Below, piece after piece: positions 24,466-32,368 of a DNA stretch of 47,506 bases (within the stretch, counting starts at the first letter, position 1; each line of letters starts with the position of its first letter). The position numbers and the translations under genes are program-made. The notes below the pieces were generated by a model, which saw nothing but the letters and a program-made list of their open reading frames with translations, ran no database searches and had not been told where the DNA came from. The DNA is from an uncultured Coprococcus sp. (GTDB lineage Bacteria > Bacillota > Clostridia > Lachnospirales > Lachnospiraceae): contig URJI01000009.1 in assembly GCA_900548215.1 (NCBI GenBank), positions 1-47,506 of the forward strand. Direction: 5' to 3'.

Positions 24466-25935
24466 ATGGATACGATATTACATTACATACAGGGGTATGC
24501 ACAGAGCCAGCCGGATGCGCTGGCAGTGTGTGAACTCAGAAAGAGTCTTACATATGCAGAGTATTGGAGCAGTATAAGAAAAGCGGCTACAGCCCTGCAG
24601 AGCATGGGTATAAGCCGTGGTGATCATGTCATGCTCAGGTGCACCCAGAATATTGATTATCTTGTAGTGTTCAGCGCCCTTCAGTATATGAAGGCTCTGG
24701 TGGTTCCTATAGAGAAAACGACATCTGCAGAGCGCGCAGTAGAGATCGGCGGCAGAGTTGACGCTTCGTGCCTGATAACAGATAAAGCCGTTGATGGAAT
24801 TGACTGCATCAGGCTCAAGGATGTCACCGAATGCATGAAGAATTCTGAGGAAGCGGATATGAAGCTTCCAGGAGAGTCAGACAGATCGATGCTGCTCTTT
24901 ACTACGGGAACAACTGGATCGTCTAAGGGAGTTGTCATGACCCACAGGGGCGATGTGGGAATTGCCGGCAATGTCATCGAAGGGACAGCTATGAAAAAAG
25001 GAAATGTGGAGATCATCCCGATGCCGCTCAACCATTCTTTTGGTATTAGAAGATATCAATCTGACATGGTGAACGGAGGTACGGTGTGCTTGATGGATGG
25101 AATGGTGTTCATTGGTACTCTATGGAAACTGATTGAGAAATATGGTGCCACATCCATGGCCATATCTCCGGCGTCTCTTGGTATGATATTCCATTTGTCA
25201 GATGAGAGGATAGCTGACTATGCCGGTCAGCTTGACTATATACAGATCGGTTCTGCTCCGCTTGCAGAATCAGATAAGGAGAAGCTGCTGAGGCTGCTCC
25301 CAGAAACAAGACTTTACAATTTTTATGGTTCATCTGAGGCTGGCTGTGCATGCATACTTGAGTTCAGCGGAAATGGCAACAAGACAGGCTGTATAGGAAG
25401 GCCGACGGTGAATTCAGTTGTCAGATTCACAGATGACGATGGCAATGTTGTAGAGAATGGGAGTCCTGAGTCGCCTGCACTTCTTTCCTGGGGTGGATCG
25501 ATAGTCATGGAGGGATATTACAATGATCCTGAGCTTACAGCTGATACAGTTGTGGATGGGTATGTGAGGACAAAGGATCTTGCCTATCTGGATGAAGATG
25601 GTGACTGTATACTTGTAGGCCGGGCAGATGATGTGATAAACTATGGTGGAAGCAAGATATCTCCTGCAGAGATAGAAGACTGCGCACTTGGGTACGAATA
25701 TATAGATGATGTGGCATATAGTTCTGTGACCGACCCGATCACCGGTGAGCTGCCGGTTATATTGGTGGTTAAGAGGGATGATTATGACGAGGCTGGTTTT
25801 GAAAGCTTCCTTGCAGACAGACTGGAAAGTTACAAACTTCCGAGAAAGTATATATATGTTGAGAGTATTCCAAAGACGTTTAAGGGTTCTGTGCTGCGAA
25901 AGGAAGTAAGAAAACTTGCAGAGCAGAATATGTAA
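24466..25935 (+). CDS. Adenylate-forming acyl/aminoacyl ligase (DltA-like position)
   Basis: 489 residues of the ANL superfamily. The P-loop-like A3 motif is LLFTTGTTGSSKGVVMTH (about residues 143-160), A5 is LYNFYGSSEAGCA, A7 is YVRTKDLAYLDEDGDCILVGRADDVINYGGSKISPAEIE, and the C-terminal lysine motif ends KTFKGSVLRKEVRKL. It should activate a carboxylate with ATP and load it on the carrier protein encoded 33 nt downstream. Sequence resembles general acyl-CoA-synthetase-like ligases at least as much as D-alanine ligases, so the substrate should not be assumed to be D-alanine. Confidence 0.88.
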   Translation: MDTILHYIQGYAQSQPDALAVCELRKSLTYAEYWSSIRKAATALQSMGISRGDHVMLRCTQNIDYLVVFSALQYMKALVVPIEKTTSAERAVEIGGRVDASCLITDKAVDGIDCIRLKDVTECMKNSEEADMKLPGESDRSMLLFTTGTTGSSKGVVMTHRGDVGIAGNVIEGTAMKKGNVEIIPMPLNHSFGIRRYQSDMVNGGTVCLMDGMVFIGTLWKLIEKYGATSMAISPASLGMIFHLSDERIADYAGQLDYIQIGSAPLAESDKEKLLRLLPETRLYNFYGSSEAGCACILEFSGNGNKTGCIGRPTVNSVVRFTDDDGNVVENGSPESPALLSWGGSIVMEGYYNDPELTADTVVDGYVRTKDLAYLDEDGDCILVGRADDVINYGGSKISPAEIEDCALGYEYIDDVAYSSVTDPITGELPVILVVKRDDYDEAGFESFLADRLESYKLPRKYIYVESIPKTFKGSVLRKEVRKLAEQNM

Positions 25936-25968
25936 TAAATAGAAGATTACACAAAGGAGAAATGGATT

Positions 25969-26190
25969 ATGAAAGAATTTATCGAGATGCTGAAGAAGAT
26001 TAAGCCAAATGTTGATTTTGAAAATGAGGAGGCTCTGGTTGATGACGGAATACTGGAGTCACTTGATATCATCTCCATCATTTCAGAGATAGCTGACAAA
26101 TATGGCGTTGTAATTCCAAGTGATGAGATCATACCAGACAACTTTAACTCAGCAATTGCACTCTATGAGCTTGTGGAGGATCTGAAGTAG
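25969..26190 (+). CDS. Acyl carrier protein (DltC-like position)
   Basis: 73 residues forming one carrier domain. VDDGILESLDIISIISEIADKYG contains Ser31, the expected attachment site for 4'-phosphopantetheine. The DGILES(L/F)D context is like that of DltC. AAGGAG lies 8 nt upstream of the ATG. It is the last gene of the operon and would hold the substrate activated by the preceding ligase for transfer by the MBOAT protein. The stop codon lies in a 12-bp tandem duplication (26177-26200), so the C-terminus may have been altered recently. Confidence 0.92.
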   Translation: MKEFIEMLKKIKPNVDFENEEALVDDGILESLDIISIISEIADKYGVVIPSDEIIPDNFNSAIALYELVEDLK

Positions 26191-26200
26191 GATCTGAAGT
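26177..26200 (+). repeat. Tandem 12-bp duplication across the carrier-protein stop codon
   Basis: AGGATCTGAAGT occurs twice without a gap, at 26177-26188 and 26189-26200. The junction supplies the TAG stop codon. Confidence 0.9.
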
Positions 26201-26221
26201 GGAATCAGATACATCTGGAAC

Positions 26222-26298
26222 AAAAACCTGTGTATATGGCATATGATGAGATACGTTTTCCGTGTCCTGTGAATAAATGTTATATACACAGGTTTTTT
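26222..26298 (+). terminator. Terminator of the dlt-like operon
   Basis: A 16-bp perfect stem (26222-26237 with 26282-26297) ends in a T-run. The 44-nt loop is unusually long. Confidence 0.78.
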
Positions 26299-26346
26299 AT
26301 GCACAGATGTTCATATAATTATTTTTACAAGAAGTAAAATTACCTG

Positions 26347-26375
26347 TTGACATATAATTAAATATATGTTTAAAT
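26347..26375 (+). promoter_or_regulatory. Promoter of the metal-efflux operon with a possible ArsR site
   Basis: TTGACA at 26347-26352, 17-nt spacer, TTAAAT at 26370-26375. An AT-rich imperfect inverted repeat around 26364-26382 (TATG...CATA ends) overlaps the -10, the usual place for an ArsR/SmtB operator; this site is tentative. The rest of 26191-26487 holds only this promoter and the preceding terminator. Confidence 0.6.
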
Positions 26376-26487
26376 GTTCATAGATTCAACGAGGATAATG
26401 AAATCCTTGCTGGAACACCAGACCCAAAAGATAGTTTATAACTTTCAAAAATGAATAAGAAAATATGGTGAGAAGGAGATTACTATT

Positions 26488-26703
26488 ATGAAGAAGTACA
26501 AGATCGAAGTTGATTGTGCAAACTGCGCAGCAAAGATGGAGGATGCAACAAAGAAGGTTGCAGGTGTTAAGGATGCGGCCGTGGCTTTCATGGCTCAGAA
26601 GATGAGTGTTGAGTTCGAGGACGGAGCAGATGAGGCAGAGGTTATGAAGAATGTTCTTAAGGCATGTAAGAAGGTAGAGCCTGACTGTGAGATATTCATG
26701 TAA
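26488..26703 (+). CDS. Stand-alone heavy-metal-associated (HMA) domain protein
   Basis: 71 residues, a single ferredoxin-like HMA domain with the metal-binding pair in VDCANCAAKMEDA (the CxxC motif). It resembles the N-terminal metal-binding domain normally fused to zinc/cadmium ATPases, and CopZ-type chaperones. The ATPase encoded downstream (26875) has no such domain of its own, so this protein probably serves as its detached metal-delivery domain. AGAAGGAGA lies upstream. Confidence 0.9.
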   Translation: MKKYKIEVDCANCAAKMEDATKKVAGVKDAAVAFMAQKMSVEFEDGADEAEVMKNVLKACKKVEPDCEIFM

Positions 26704-26874
26704 TAACAATTGCCATGTGTCAGGGCCTTGCAAAGCAGGTTTGGAAATGTAATGTATTCCTAATCCTGCTTTGTTTCATATATGGGAACAATTTAGTTGC
26801 AGCTTGTCTCGTATGTGATGGGAACTGTTATTGGTTTACAGATGATCAGAAATTATATAAGACAGGAGGATGTT

Positions 26875-28788
26875 ATGACAAAGAAACAGAAAAAGGTCCT
26901 TATAAGAATCATAGTATCGGCGGTTCTTCTCGTCGCCATGGCTGTCACATTTACGGTGCTTGACAAGACCGGGACGGTGAATCTTGAAAAGCCGTCAGTT
27001 ATGTGGCGATGCATGGAGATCGTGGCTTACCTGATCCCGTATCTCATCATCGGCTACGATATACTTAAGAAGGCGTTTCTCGGAATCATACACGGAGAGG
27101 TATTTGACGAGAATTTCCTTATGGCTATAGCTACGGTTGGCGCCATGGTGCTCGGTGAGTACAAGGAGGCATCAGCGGTTATGCTGTTTTACCAGGTAGG
27201 TGAGCTGTTCCAGAGCTACGCGGTTGGCAAGAGCAGAAAGAACATCACAGCACTTATGGATATTCGCCCTGACTATGCGAATATAGAGAAAGACGGTAAG
27301 CTTGAGCAGGTAGATCCTGATGACGTTCAGATCGGAACAGTCATAGTCGTACAGCCGGGCGAGAAGGTGCCTATCGATGGTAAGGTTGTGGAGGGGTCAT
27401 CTTCACTCAACACAAGTGCTCTCACAGGAGAGAGTGTCCCTAGAGAGGTTCATGTGGGGGATGAGATCATCAGTGGATGCGTCAACCTCAACGGACTTAT
27501 AAAGATCGAGACAACCAAGGAGTTTGGAGAGTCAACCGTATCCAAGATACTTGATCTCGTCGAGAACTCAAGCATGAAGAAATCAAGATCAGAGAACTTC
27601 ATCACAAGATTTGCAAAGTATTACACCCCGGCTGTATGTATCGCGGCACTTGCACTTGCAGTTCTTCCGCCGTTGGTAAACATAATCATGGGTAATCCTG
27701 CTGCATGGTCCAAGTGGATCATCAGAGCCCTGACAACACTTGTTATCAGCTGCCCATGTGCACTGGTAATATCCATCCCACTGAGTTTCTTCGGAGGAAT
27801 CGGAGGGGCTTCAGCAAAGGGTATTCTGGTCAAGGGATCCAACTATCTTGAGGCTCTTTCATACACAAAGTATGTTGTGTGTGATAAGACAGGAACATTG
27901 ACAAAGGGTGTGTTCCAGGTTACAGAGATACATCCGGTTTCAGGTATGAGCGAGGCTGATCTTCTTGAGAAGGCAGCACTTGTTGAGAGCTATTCCAACC
28001 ATCCTATCAGCAAGAGCCTGAAGGAGGCATATGGCAGGGAGATCGATAACAACAGAGTCACGGACGCAAAGGAGATCAGTGGACATGGTGTGTCAGCAGT
28101 TGTGGATGGTCATGAGGTCGCAGCGGGAAATGCCAAACTCATGAAGAAGATGAACATAGAGGCAGCCGTTCCTTCGTCAGTTGGAACAGAGATACACGTG
28201 GCAGTAGATGGCAGATATGCCGGCTACATCCTGATATCTGATGTTGTAAAGCCAAATGCGAAGGAGGCTATAAGTGGTCTCAAGGCAGCAGGCGTGGAGA
28301 AGGTTGTCATGCTCACCGGAGATGCCAGAAAGGTTGCTGACGCAGTGGGAAGAGAACTTGGCGTGGATGAAGTCAGAAGTGAACTCCTTCCGGGTGACAA
28401 GGTTGACGAGGTCGAGAAGCTCATAGCAGCCAAGGGCGAAAGGGAAAAGCTTGCATTTGTGGGTGATGGAATAAATGACGCCCCTGTACTTTCAAGAGCA
28501 GATATAGGAATTGCGATGGGAGCACTCGGCTCGGATGCAGCTATAGAGGCTGCTGATATAGTCCTCATGGACGATGACCCGGCAAAGATAGCCACAGCCA
28601 TGAAGATATCCAAGAAGACACTCAGGATAGTTCATCAGAATATCGTGTTTGCACTTGTGATCAAGTTTGCGTGTCTTGCACTTGGAGCTGTTGGTTTTGT
28701 CAACATGTGGTGGGCGATATTCGCTGATGTTGGGGTTATGATTCTTGCGGTGTTAAATGCAACAAGAGCGCTCAGTTTCAAAGAATAA
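26875..28788 (+). CDS. P1B-2-type Zn2+/Cd2+/Pb2+ efflux ATPase
   Basis: 637 residues from the ATG at 26875, preceded by AGGAGG at 26864-26869; an in-frame upstream extension has no good start site. The N-terminal HMA domain is absent. TGES phosphatase loop (ALTGESVPREV), the metal site CPC (residues 293-295) within SCPCALVISIPL, phosphorylated Asp337 in CDKTGTLTKG, and GDGINDAPVLSRADIGIAMG are all intact. The last helices carry NIVFALVIK and ADVG (N-x7-K and DxG), the P1B-2 pattern for zinc, cadmium or lead. It works in the cytoplasmic membrane with the HMA protein upstream and an ArsR regulator downstream. Confidence 0.94.
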   Translation: MTKKQKKVLIRIIVSAVLLVAMAVTFTVLDKTGTVNLEKPSVMWRCMEIVAYLIPYLIIGYDILKKAFLGIIHGEVFDENFLMAIATVGAMVLGEYKEASAVMLFYQVGELFQSYAVGKSRKNITALMDIRPDYANIEKDGKLEQVDPDDVQIGTVIVVQPGEKVPIDGKVVEGSSSLNTSALTGESVPREVHVGDEIISGCVNLNGLIKIETTKEFGESTVSKILDLVENSSMKKSRSENFITRFAKYYTPAVCIAALALAVLPPLVNIIMGNPAAWSKWIIRALTTLVISCPCALVISIPLSFFGGIGGASAKGILVKGSNYLEALSYTKYVVCDKTGTLTKGVFQVTEIHPVSGMSEADLLEKAALVESYSNHPISKSLKEAYGREIDNNRVTDAKEISGHGVSAVVDGHEVAAGNAKLMKKMNIEAAVPSSVGTEIHVAVDGRYAGYILISDVVKPNAKEAISGLKAAGVEKVVMLTGDARKVADAVGRELGVDEVRSELLPGDKVDEVEKLIAAKGEREKLAFVGDGINDAPVLSRADIGIAMGALGSDAAIEAADIVLMDDDPAKIATAMKISKKTLRIVHQNIVFALVIKFACLALGAVGFVNMWWAIFADVGVMILAVLNATRALSFKE

Positions 28789-28795
28789 TGAAGAT

Positions 28796-28850
28796 TGGGA
28801 ATTGAAACTATCTATATACGATTATTACATGGATGCAGTATCAATTCCCA
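28796..28850 (+). other. Inverted repeat between the ATPase and ArsR genes
   Basis: TGGGAATTGA (28796-28805) and its exact complement TCAATTCCCA (28841-28850) bracket 35 nt. No T-run follows. It may be an mRNA structure that reduces expression of the regulator or a DNA-binding site. Confidence 0.55.
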
Positions 28851-28875
28851 TATATATGAAAGATGAGGAATATGC

Positions 28876-29241
28876 ATGGGAGAAATACATCTGCCTCATT
28901 GCCACTGTGACAATGAGGATAAAGTCATAAATTGCATGCCGTCTGTTGAGGATTGCAGCGGAATGGCAGATATATTCAAACAGCTCAGCGATGGCACAAG
29001 GCTCAGGATACTTTGGATGCTGTGCCATCTGGAGGAATGTGTCAGCAATATAGCAGCGGTCATGGAGATGAGTGATCCGGCCGTATCGCACCACCTGAAG
29101 CAGCTCAAGGGCAGTGGTCTGATCGTGAGCCGCAGAGAGGGCAAGGAGGTGTATTACAAGCTGGCAGATACGGAGACCGCCAGACTTGTCCACAAGGTGT
29201 GTGAGGAGATGTTCCAGATAACATGTCCGCTTGAACAATAG
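28876..29241 (+). CDS. ArsR/SmtB-family metal-responsive repressor
   Basis: 121 residues with a winged helix-turn-helix: LSDGTRLRILWMLCHLEECVSNIAAVMEMSDPAVSHHLKQLKGSGLIVSRREGKEVYYKL. Candidate metal ligands are the His/Cys-rich N-terminus HLPHCHCD and Cys49 in EECVSN, a reduced form of the CadC-type ELCVCDL motif; further cysteines are near the C-terminus. The arrangement favours a Cd/Pb/Zn sensor that represses the HMA-ATPase operon. It lies last in that operon, whereas cadC is usually first. A strong terminator follows. Confidence 0.92.
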   Translation: MGEIHLPHCHCDNEDKVINCMPSVEDCSGMADIFKQLSDGTRLRILWMLCHLEECVSNIAAVMEMSDPAVSHHLKQLKGSGLIVSRREGKEVYYKLADTETARLVHKVCEEMFQITCPLEQ

Positions 29242-29258
29242 AATAATATGACGGATAG

Positions 29259-29304
29259 ATCCCCGCCGGTACTGAACAGATCAGTGCCGGCGGGGATTTT
29301 TTTG
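29259..29304 (+). terminator. Strong intrinsic terminator of the metal-efflux operon
   Basis: A 17-bp GC-rich stem (29259-29275 with 29281-29297, one G-T pair), 5-nt loop and seven Ts. Confidence 0.95.
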
Positions 29305-29354
29305 TGGGGATAATAAGAAAATTTACAGTTCTATGTTGCAAAACAAAATAACAG

Positions 29355-29383
29355 TTGACATGCACCTGTGCATAGTGTATATA
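29355..29383 (+). promoter_or_regulatory. Promoter of the GntR-ABC operon with an embedded palindrome
   Basis: TTGACA (29355-29360), 17-nt spacer, TATATA (29378-29383). The spacer contains the palindrome ATGCAC-CT-GTGCAT (29360-29373), a good candidate for autoregulation by the GntR protein encoded immediately downstream. Confidence 0.75.
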
Positions 29384-29403
29384 TAACATATAAACAGTTG
29401 ATG

Positions 29404-29474
29404 TATCAAGTTTTCTGTGAAAACTTGATATGCAGCGCCAGCCCTTGCCGAAGGCACTTATTAATGGGCTGGTG
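29404..29474 (+). promoter_or_regulatory. Two hairpins in the GntR leader
   Basis: A perfect 12-bp stem with a 3-nt loop lies at 29404-29430 (TATCAAGTTTTC pairing with GAAAACTTGATA). A second stem of about 9 bp (29436-29444 with 29466-29474) ends 11 nt before the ribosome binding site. No T-run follows either. They could be an mRNA stability or translation control element; the first could also be a protein-binding palindrome. Confidence 0.6.
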
Positions 29475-29498
29475 TTCAAAGTTGAGGGAGGTATGTAT

Positions 29499-29870
29499 AT
29501 GAGGCTTTCTCAGAATTCAGGAGTGCCTATATATCAGCAGATAGCGGACAGTTTCAAGTCGGACATATTGGCTGGCAAGTATGCCCAGGGTGAGTATCTG
29601 CCGTCTATCAGAGGACTGGCGCGGGATCTGAAGATAAGTGTTATCACAACCATGAAAGCATATGAGCTGTTAGAACAGGAAGGGCTGGTCACGGCTGAAC
29701 AGGGCAAGGGCTTTTATGTGAATGCACAGGACAGTGAGATGCTGATAGAGCAGCATCTTCGAAAGGTCGAGGCATCTTTGACGGAGGCCATAGCTGCGGC
29801 ACGTATTGCGGGTTTGTCGGACGATGAACTAAAGAATATGCTTGATGCCTTGCTTATGGTACAGGATTGA
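29499..29870 (+). CDS. GntR-family regulator, YtrA subfamily
   Basis: 123 residues. The ATG at 29499 is preferred over 29493 because GGGAGG (29486-29491) then has a 7-nt spacer. The winged helix reads GVPIYQQIADSFKSDILAGKYAQGEYLPSIRGLARDLKISVITTMKAYELLEQEGL, followed by a short C-terminal helical region (LRKVEASLTEAI, LSDDELKNMLDALLM) instead of a large ligand domain. That is the YtrA form, whose members usually repress the ABC genes that follow them, as here. Confidence 0.93.
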   Translation: MRLSQNSGVPIYQQIADSFKSDILAGKYAQGEYLPSIRGLARDLKISVITTMKAYELLEQEGLVTAEQGKGFYVNAQDSEMLIEQHLRKVEASLTEAIAAARIAGLSDDELKNMLDALLMVQD

Positions 29871-29877
29871 CGATCTG

Positions 29878-29956
29878 ACAGGCAGGGAACAAAACAGACA
29901 GAGAACAAAGCAGGCAGAGAACAAAGCGGACAGAAAACAAAGCGGACAGTAAATAG
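29878..29956 (+). repeat. 16-bp tandem repeat, about five copies
   Basis: Consecutive units start at 29878, 29894, 29910, 29926 and 29942; the consensus is roughly RCRGRCAGAGAACAAA and the last copy is partial. They occupy most of the gap between the GntR and ABC ATPase genes. Sixteen is not a multiple of three and the stretch carries no supported reading frame. Confidence 0.9.
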
Positions 29957-30003
29957 GATAAAAGAAAGACATGAAGAGAGTTTAAGGTTTAATGGAGGAT
30001 TGG

Positions 30004-30921
30004 ATGATGAATTATGACTGCGCTGTAAAAGGGGAGAATATTTCCAAAAAGTTTAAGACATTTACACTGGATATACCTGATTTGAGGGTGCCAAAGGGAT
30101 TTGCGACAGCACTCATCGGAGAAAATGGAGCGGGAAAGACGACACTTCTCAATATGCTTTCAGGAATAAGGCTTGATTACAAAGGTGAGCTGACTTTCTT
30201 TGACAAGTATTCATCGGAGGAGAAGGAGAGAAGGGCGGATGTAAAGAACAGGATAGGCTATACGGGAACAGGCAGATATTACCTTCCACAGTGGACTGTA
30301 TCTGATGTGGAGGAGATAAGCAGTCTGCTCTTTGACAATTTTGACAGGGACGAGTTCGAAAGATATTGCCGCGAACTTGCGATATTTCCTGATTCCCCGG
30401 ACGGTGTTGCTCTGAAGAAAAAATGTTCAGCACTCTCTGATGGAACCAGAACCAAGCTGATGCTTGCCGGGGTTATGGCGAGGGATACAGACCTGCTGCT
30501 GCTCGATGAGCCGGCATCGCCTCTTGATCCTCTTATGCGAGATAAGCTGTGTCAGATGATCGGCGATTATATAAGCGACGGAGCGGGGGAGAAGAGTGTA
30601 TTGTTCTCAACACACAATATATCCGATATGGAGAGCATCACTGATTATGCGATCATCATGGAACATGGAAATGTGGTCGAGTGCGGATTTGTGGAGGACC
30701 TGAAGGAGAAATACATACTGATAAAGGGAGATGCCCAGGATGCAGAGGCGGCATCAAAAATCCTTTATACCATGACTAAGAATCCTTATGGCTTTGAGGG
30801 AATCTGTCTTGCAGAGAATCTGGACAAGCTTGCAGGCATGAATGTGAGCAAGGAGATACCATCGCTGTTTCAGATAAGTGTGGCGGTCATGAAGAATAAT
30901 ACAAAAATGGTATTAAAGTAA
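30004..30921 (+). CDS. ABC transporter ATP-binding protein
   Basis: 305 residues from the ATG at 30004; GGAGG at 29994-29998 fits this start or the adjacent ATG at 30007. Walker A is GENGAGKTT, Walker B is LLLLDEPASPLDP, and the switch is FSTHN. The signature LSDGTRTKLML departs from LSGGQ in a way common in YtrB/BcrA-like exporters and in many GntR-linked ABC systems. The C-terminal 80 residues form an extra domain. The membrane partners are presumably the two hydrophobic proteins encoded next. Known relatives export or counter cell-wall-active peptides; the substrate here is unknown. Confidence 0.9.
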   Translation: MMNYDCAVKGENISKKFKTFTLDIPDLRVPKGFATALIGENGAGKTTLLNMLSGIRLDYKGELTFFDKYSSEEKERRADVKNRIGYTGTGRYYLPQWTVSDVEEISSLLFDNFDRDEFERYCRELAIFPDSPDGVALKKKCSALSDGTRTKLMLAGVMARDTDLLLLDEPASPLDPLMRDKLCQMIGDYISDGAGEKSVLFSTHNISDMESITDYAIIMEHGNVVECGFVEDLKEKYILIKGDAQDAEAASKILYTMTKNPYGFEGICLAENLDKLAGMNVSKEIPSLFQISVAVMKNNTKMVLK

Positions 30922-30962
30922 AAACAGCTTAGAGTGTTTCACGTATTTATAGGAGCGTAATT

Positions 30963-31616
30963 ATGAGGATGATAAAGGATTACAGAGCCATTACGAATGG
31001 AAAATACCGGCTAGTGTGTAATGTGTTGATACCGATCATACTGGGGGTGATACTGGTATTGATCGATATAGGAGTGAGAAAATATTATGTAACAGCGGTC
31101 ATGCTCGGTGTGGGAGCGGCGCTCATGACTGCGATCGAGGTTATGGCTGATTATTGGGGATTCGGTGCAATATGTGCGAAGGGCTGCCTTGGAATGGATT
31201 ATCTGAAGACGTCAACAAAGGGGAAAGCCATGTTACGGAATGCGCTTACGGCGGATCTGCTTGTCAGACCGGTGAGGATCGCGATATGCATGGTGATAGT
31301 GGCCGTGCCATATGGAATTATGGTGGGTAACCCGGTGAGGCTGCTTTGCCTGTCGATACTGCTCATAGCAGATATTTCCGTGTGGGCGCTGAACATTACC
31401 AGATATGTCCAGAATGTTCAGGTCATGAGTCTGTTGGCCATGCTGTCATCAGGAGCATCGGGAGCTGCGGTTATATATATAACGGTATCTTCGGGAGTGC
31501 AGATGTTTACATGGCTCATAGTTACAGCACTGGCGGTATTGCTGCCGGTTGGAATATATGTGACGCGCAGACATATGTACCGCAAGGTTGAGGCGTCTTA
31601 TCTGGATATAGATTAA
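30963..31616 (+). CDS. ABC-linked six-helix membrane protein
   Basis: 217 residues, not recognised beyond being integral to the membrane. About six hydrophobic segments are visible (around residues 17-33, 40-60, 100-120, 123-142, 153-175 and 178-198). It has no EAA loop and resembles the small permease subunits encoded after YtrB-type ATPases. It begins 41 nt after the ATPase gene, with AGGAGCG upstream, and is followed by a second protein of similar size, suggesting a heterodimeric permease. Confidence 0.65.
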   Translation: MRMIKDYRAITNGKYRLVCNVLIPIILGVILVLIDIGVRKYYVTAVMLGVGAALMTAIEVMADYWGFGAICAKGCLGMDYLKTSTKGKAMLRNALTADLLVRPVRIAICMVIVAVPYGIMVGNPVRLLCLSILLIADISVWALNITRYVQNVQVMSLLAMLSSGASGAAVIYITVSSGVQMFTWLIVTALAVLLPVGIYVTRRHMYRKVEASYLDID

Positions 31617-31657
31617 CAGATTGTTGTTCAAGACCGGAAACGGCTTAGACTATCCGC

Positions 31658-31673
31658 CCCGCCTGCCGGCGGG
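31658..31673 (+). other. GC-rich hairpin between the two membrane-protein genes
   Basis: CCCGCC pairs with GGCGGG around a 4-nt loop in an otherwise AT-rich gap. No T-run follows. Confidence 0.5.
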
Positions 31674-31708
31674 AGGAATGATATATATTAGACAAGGAGG
31701 ATTAAGGG

Positions 31709-32368
31709 ATGAAAGATTTGATACTTGGTTTTAAACTTCTCAGATATGGATATAAGTTAAAGACAAATGTGATGATGCTTATTTTGTTCACTGCAATAGG
31801 GTTTGCGGTCGAACTGTCATCACATGGAACGAATATGCTGGGTGGTTTCTACTTTATGCTTACTGGAATGTTTGCCTACCAGATGATAATATATATGAAT
31901 GCATCGGATTATGTGCAGTCAAGCGCGATGAAGAGAAAGCTGGAAGTGGGAATGCCTGTGATCGTCAGCACAGTTGTGTATCTTGTGCTGTTCACAATAC
32001 TTGTTGCGGAGAAATATATACTTATCAGGATGTACCCGGATAATACAGAAAATTATCAGGATACATTGTTTATAATCATATTTATATTGTTCGGAGCTAT
32101 GATATTCTGCGGTGTATGTTACAAATATTTTGTGGCAAGCTTTATTGTGTTTATGTTGGTGATAATAACCTGCATGTCGACAATCAGTTCCTGGCTGTGT
32201 CACCATCATATATCAGAGGTTATAAGCCTTGGGCTTGTAAAACTTGCTGTCCTTGGATATGCGGCCATCCTTTTGTGTGGTGTTATAGAGTATTTGATCA
32301 GTTCACTTCTCTACAGAAAACAGTTGTCAGAGATCGCAATGAGCGGACTCAGCAAGAGCATGAAGTAA
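31709..32368 (+). CDS. ABC-linked membrane protein, second subunit
   Basis: 219 residues with about six hydrophobic segments. The N-terminus MKDLILGFKLLRYGYKLKTN has the amphipathic form common in GntR-linked ABC permeases, and the C-terminus is basic (SEIAMSGLSKSMK). AAGGAGG lies 10 nt before the ATG. It is the last gene of the GntR-ATPase-permease-permease operon. The specific substrate is unknown. Confidence 0.65.
   Translation: MKDLILGFKLLRYGYKLKTNVMMLILFTAIGFAVELSSHGTNMLGGFYFMLTGMFAYQMIIYMNASDYVQSSAMKRKLEVGMPVIVSTVVYLVLFTILVAEKYILIRMYPDNTENYQDTLFIIIFILFGAMIFCGVCYKYFVASFIVFMLVIITCMSTISSWLCHHHISEVISLGLVKLAVLGYAAILLCGVIEYLISSLLYRKQLSEIAMSGLSKSMK

Noticed and set aside
21784..26190. Calling the cluster dltB-dltD-dltA-dltC
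   Set aside because: The roles fit, but the order differs and the ligase does not show a clear D-alanine signature by eye, so substrate and names are left open.
29878..29956. CRISPR array
   Set aside because: Units are 16 bp, contiguous and without spacers.
30004..32368. Antimicrobial-peptide (bacitracin-type) transporter
   Set aside because: The GntR-ATPase-permease layout is compatible, but the permeases match no substrate-specific pattern I can recognise.
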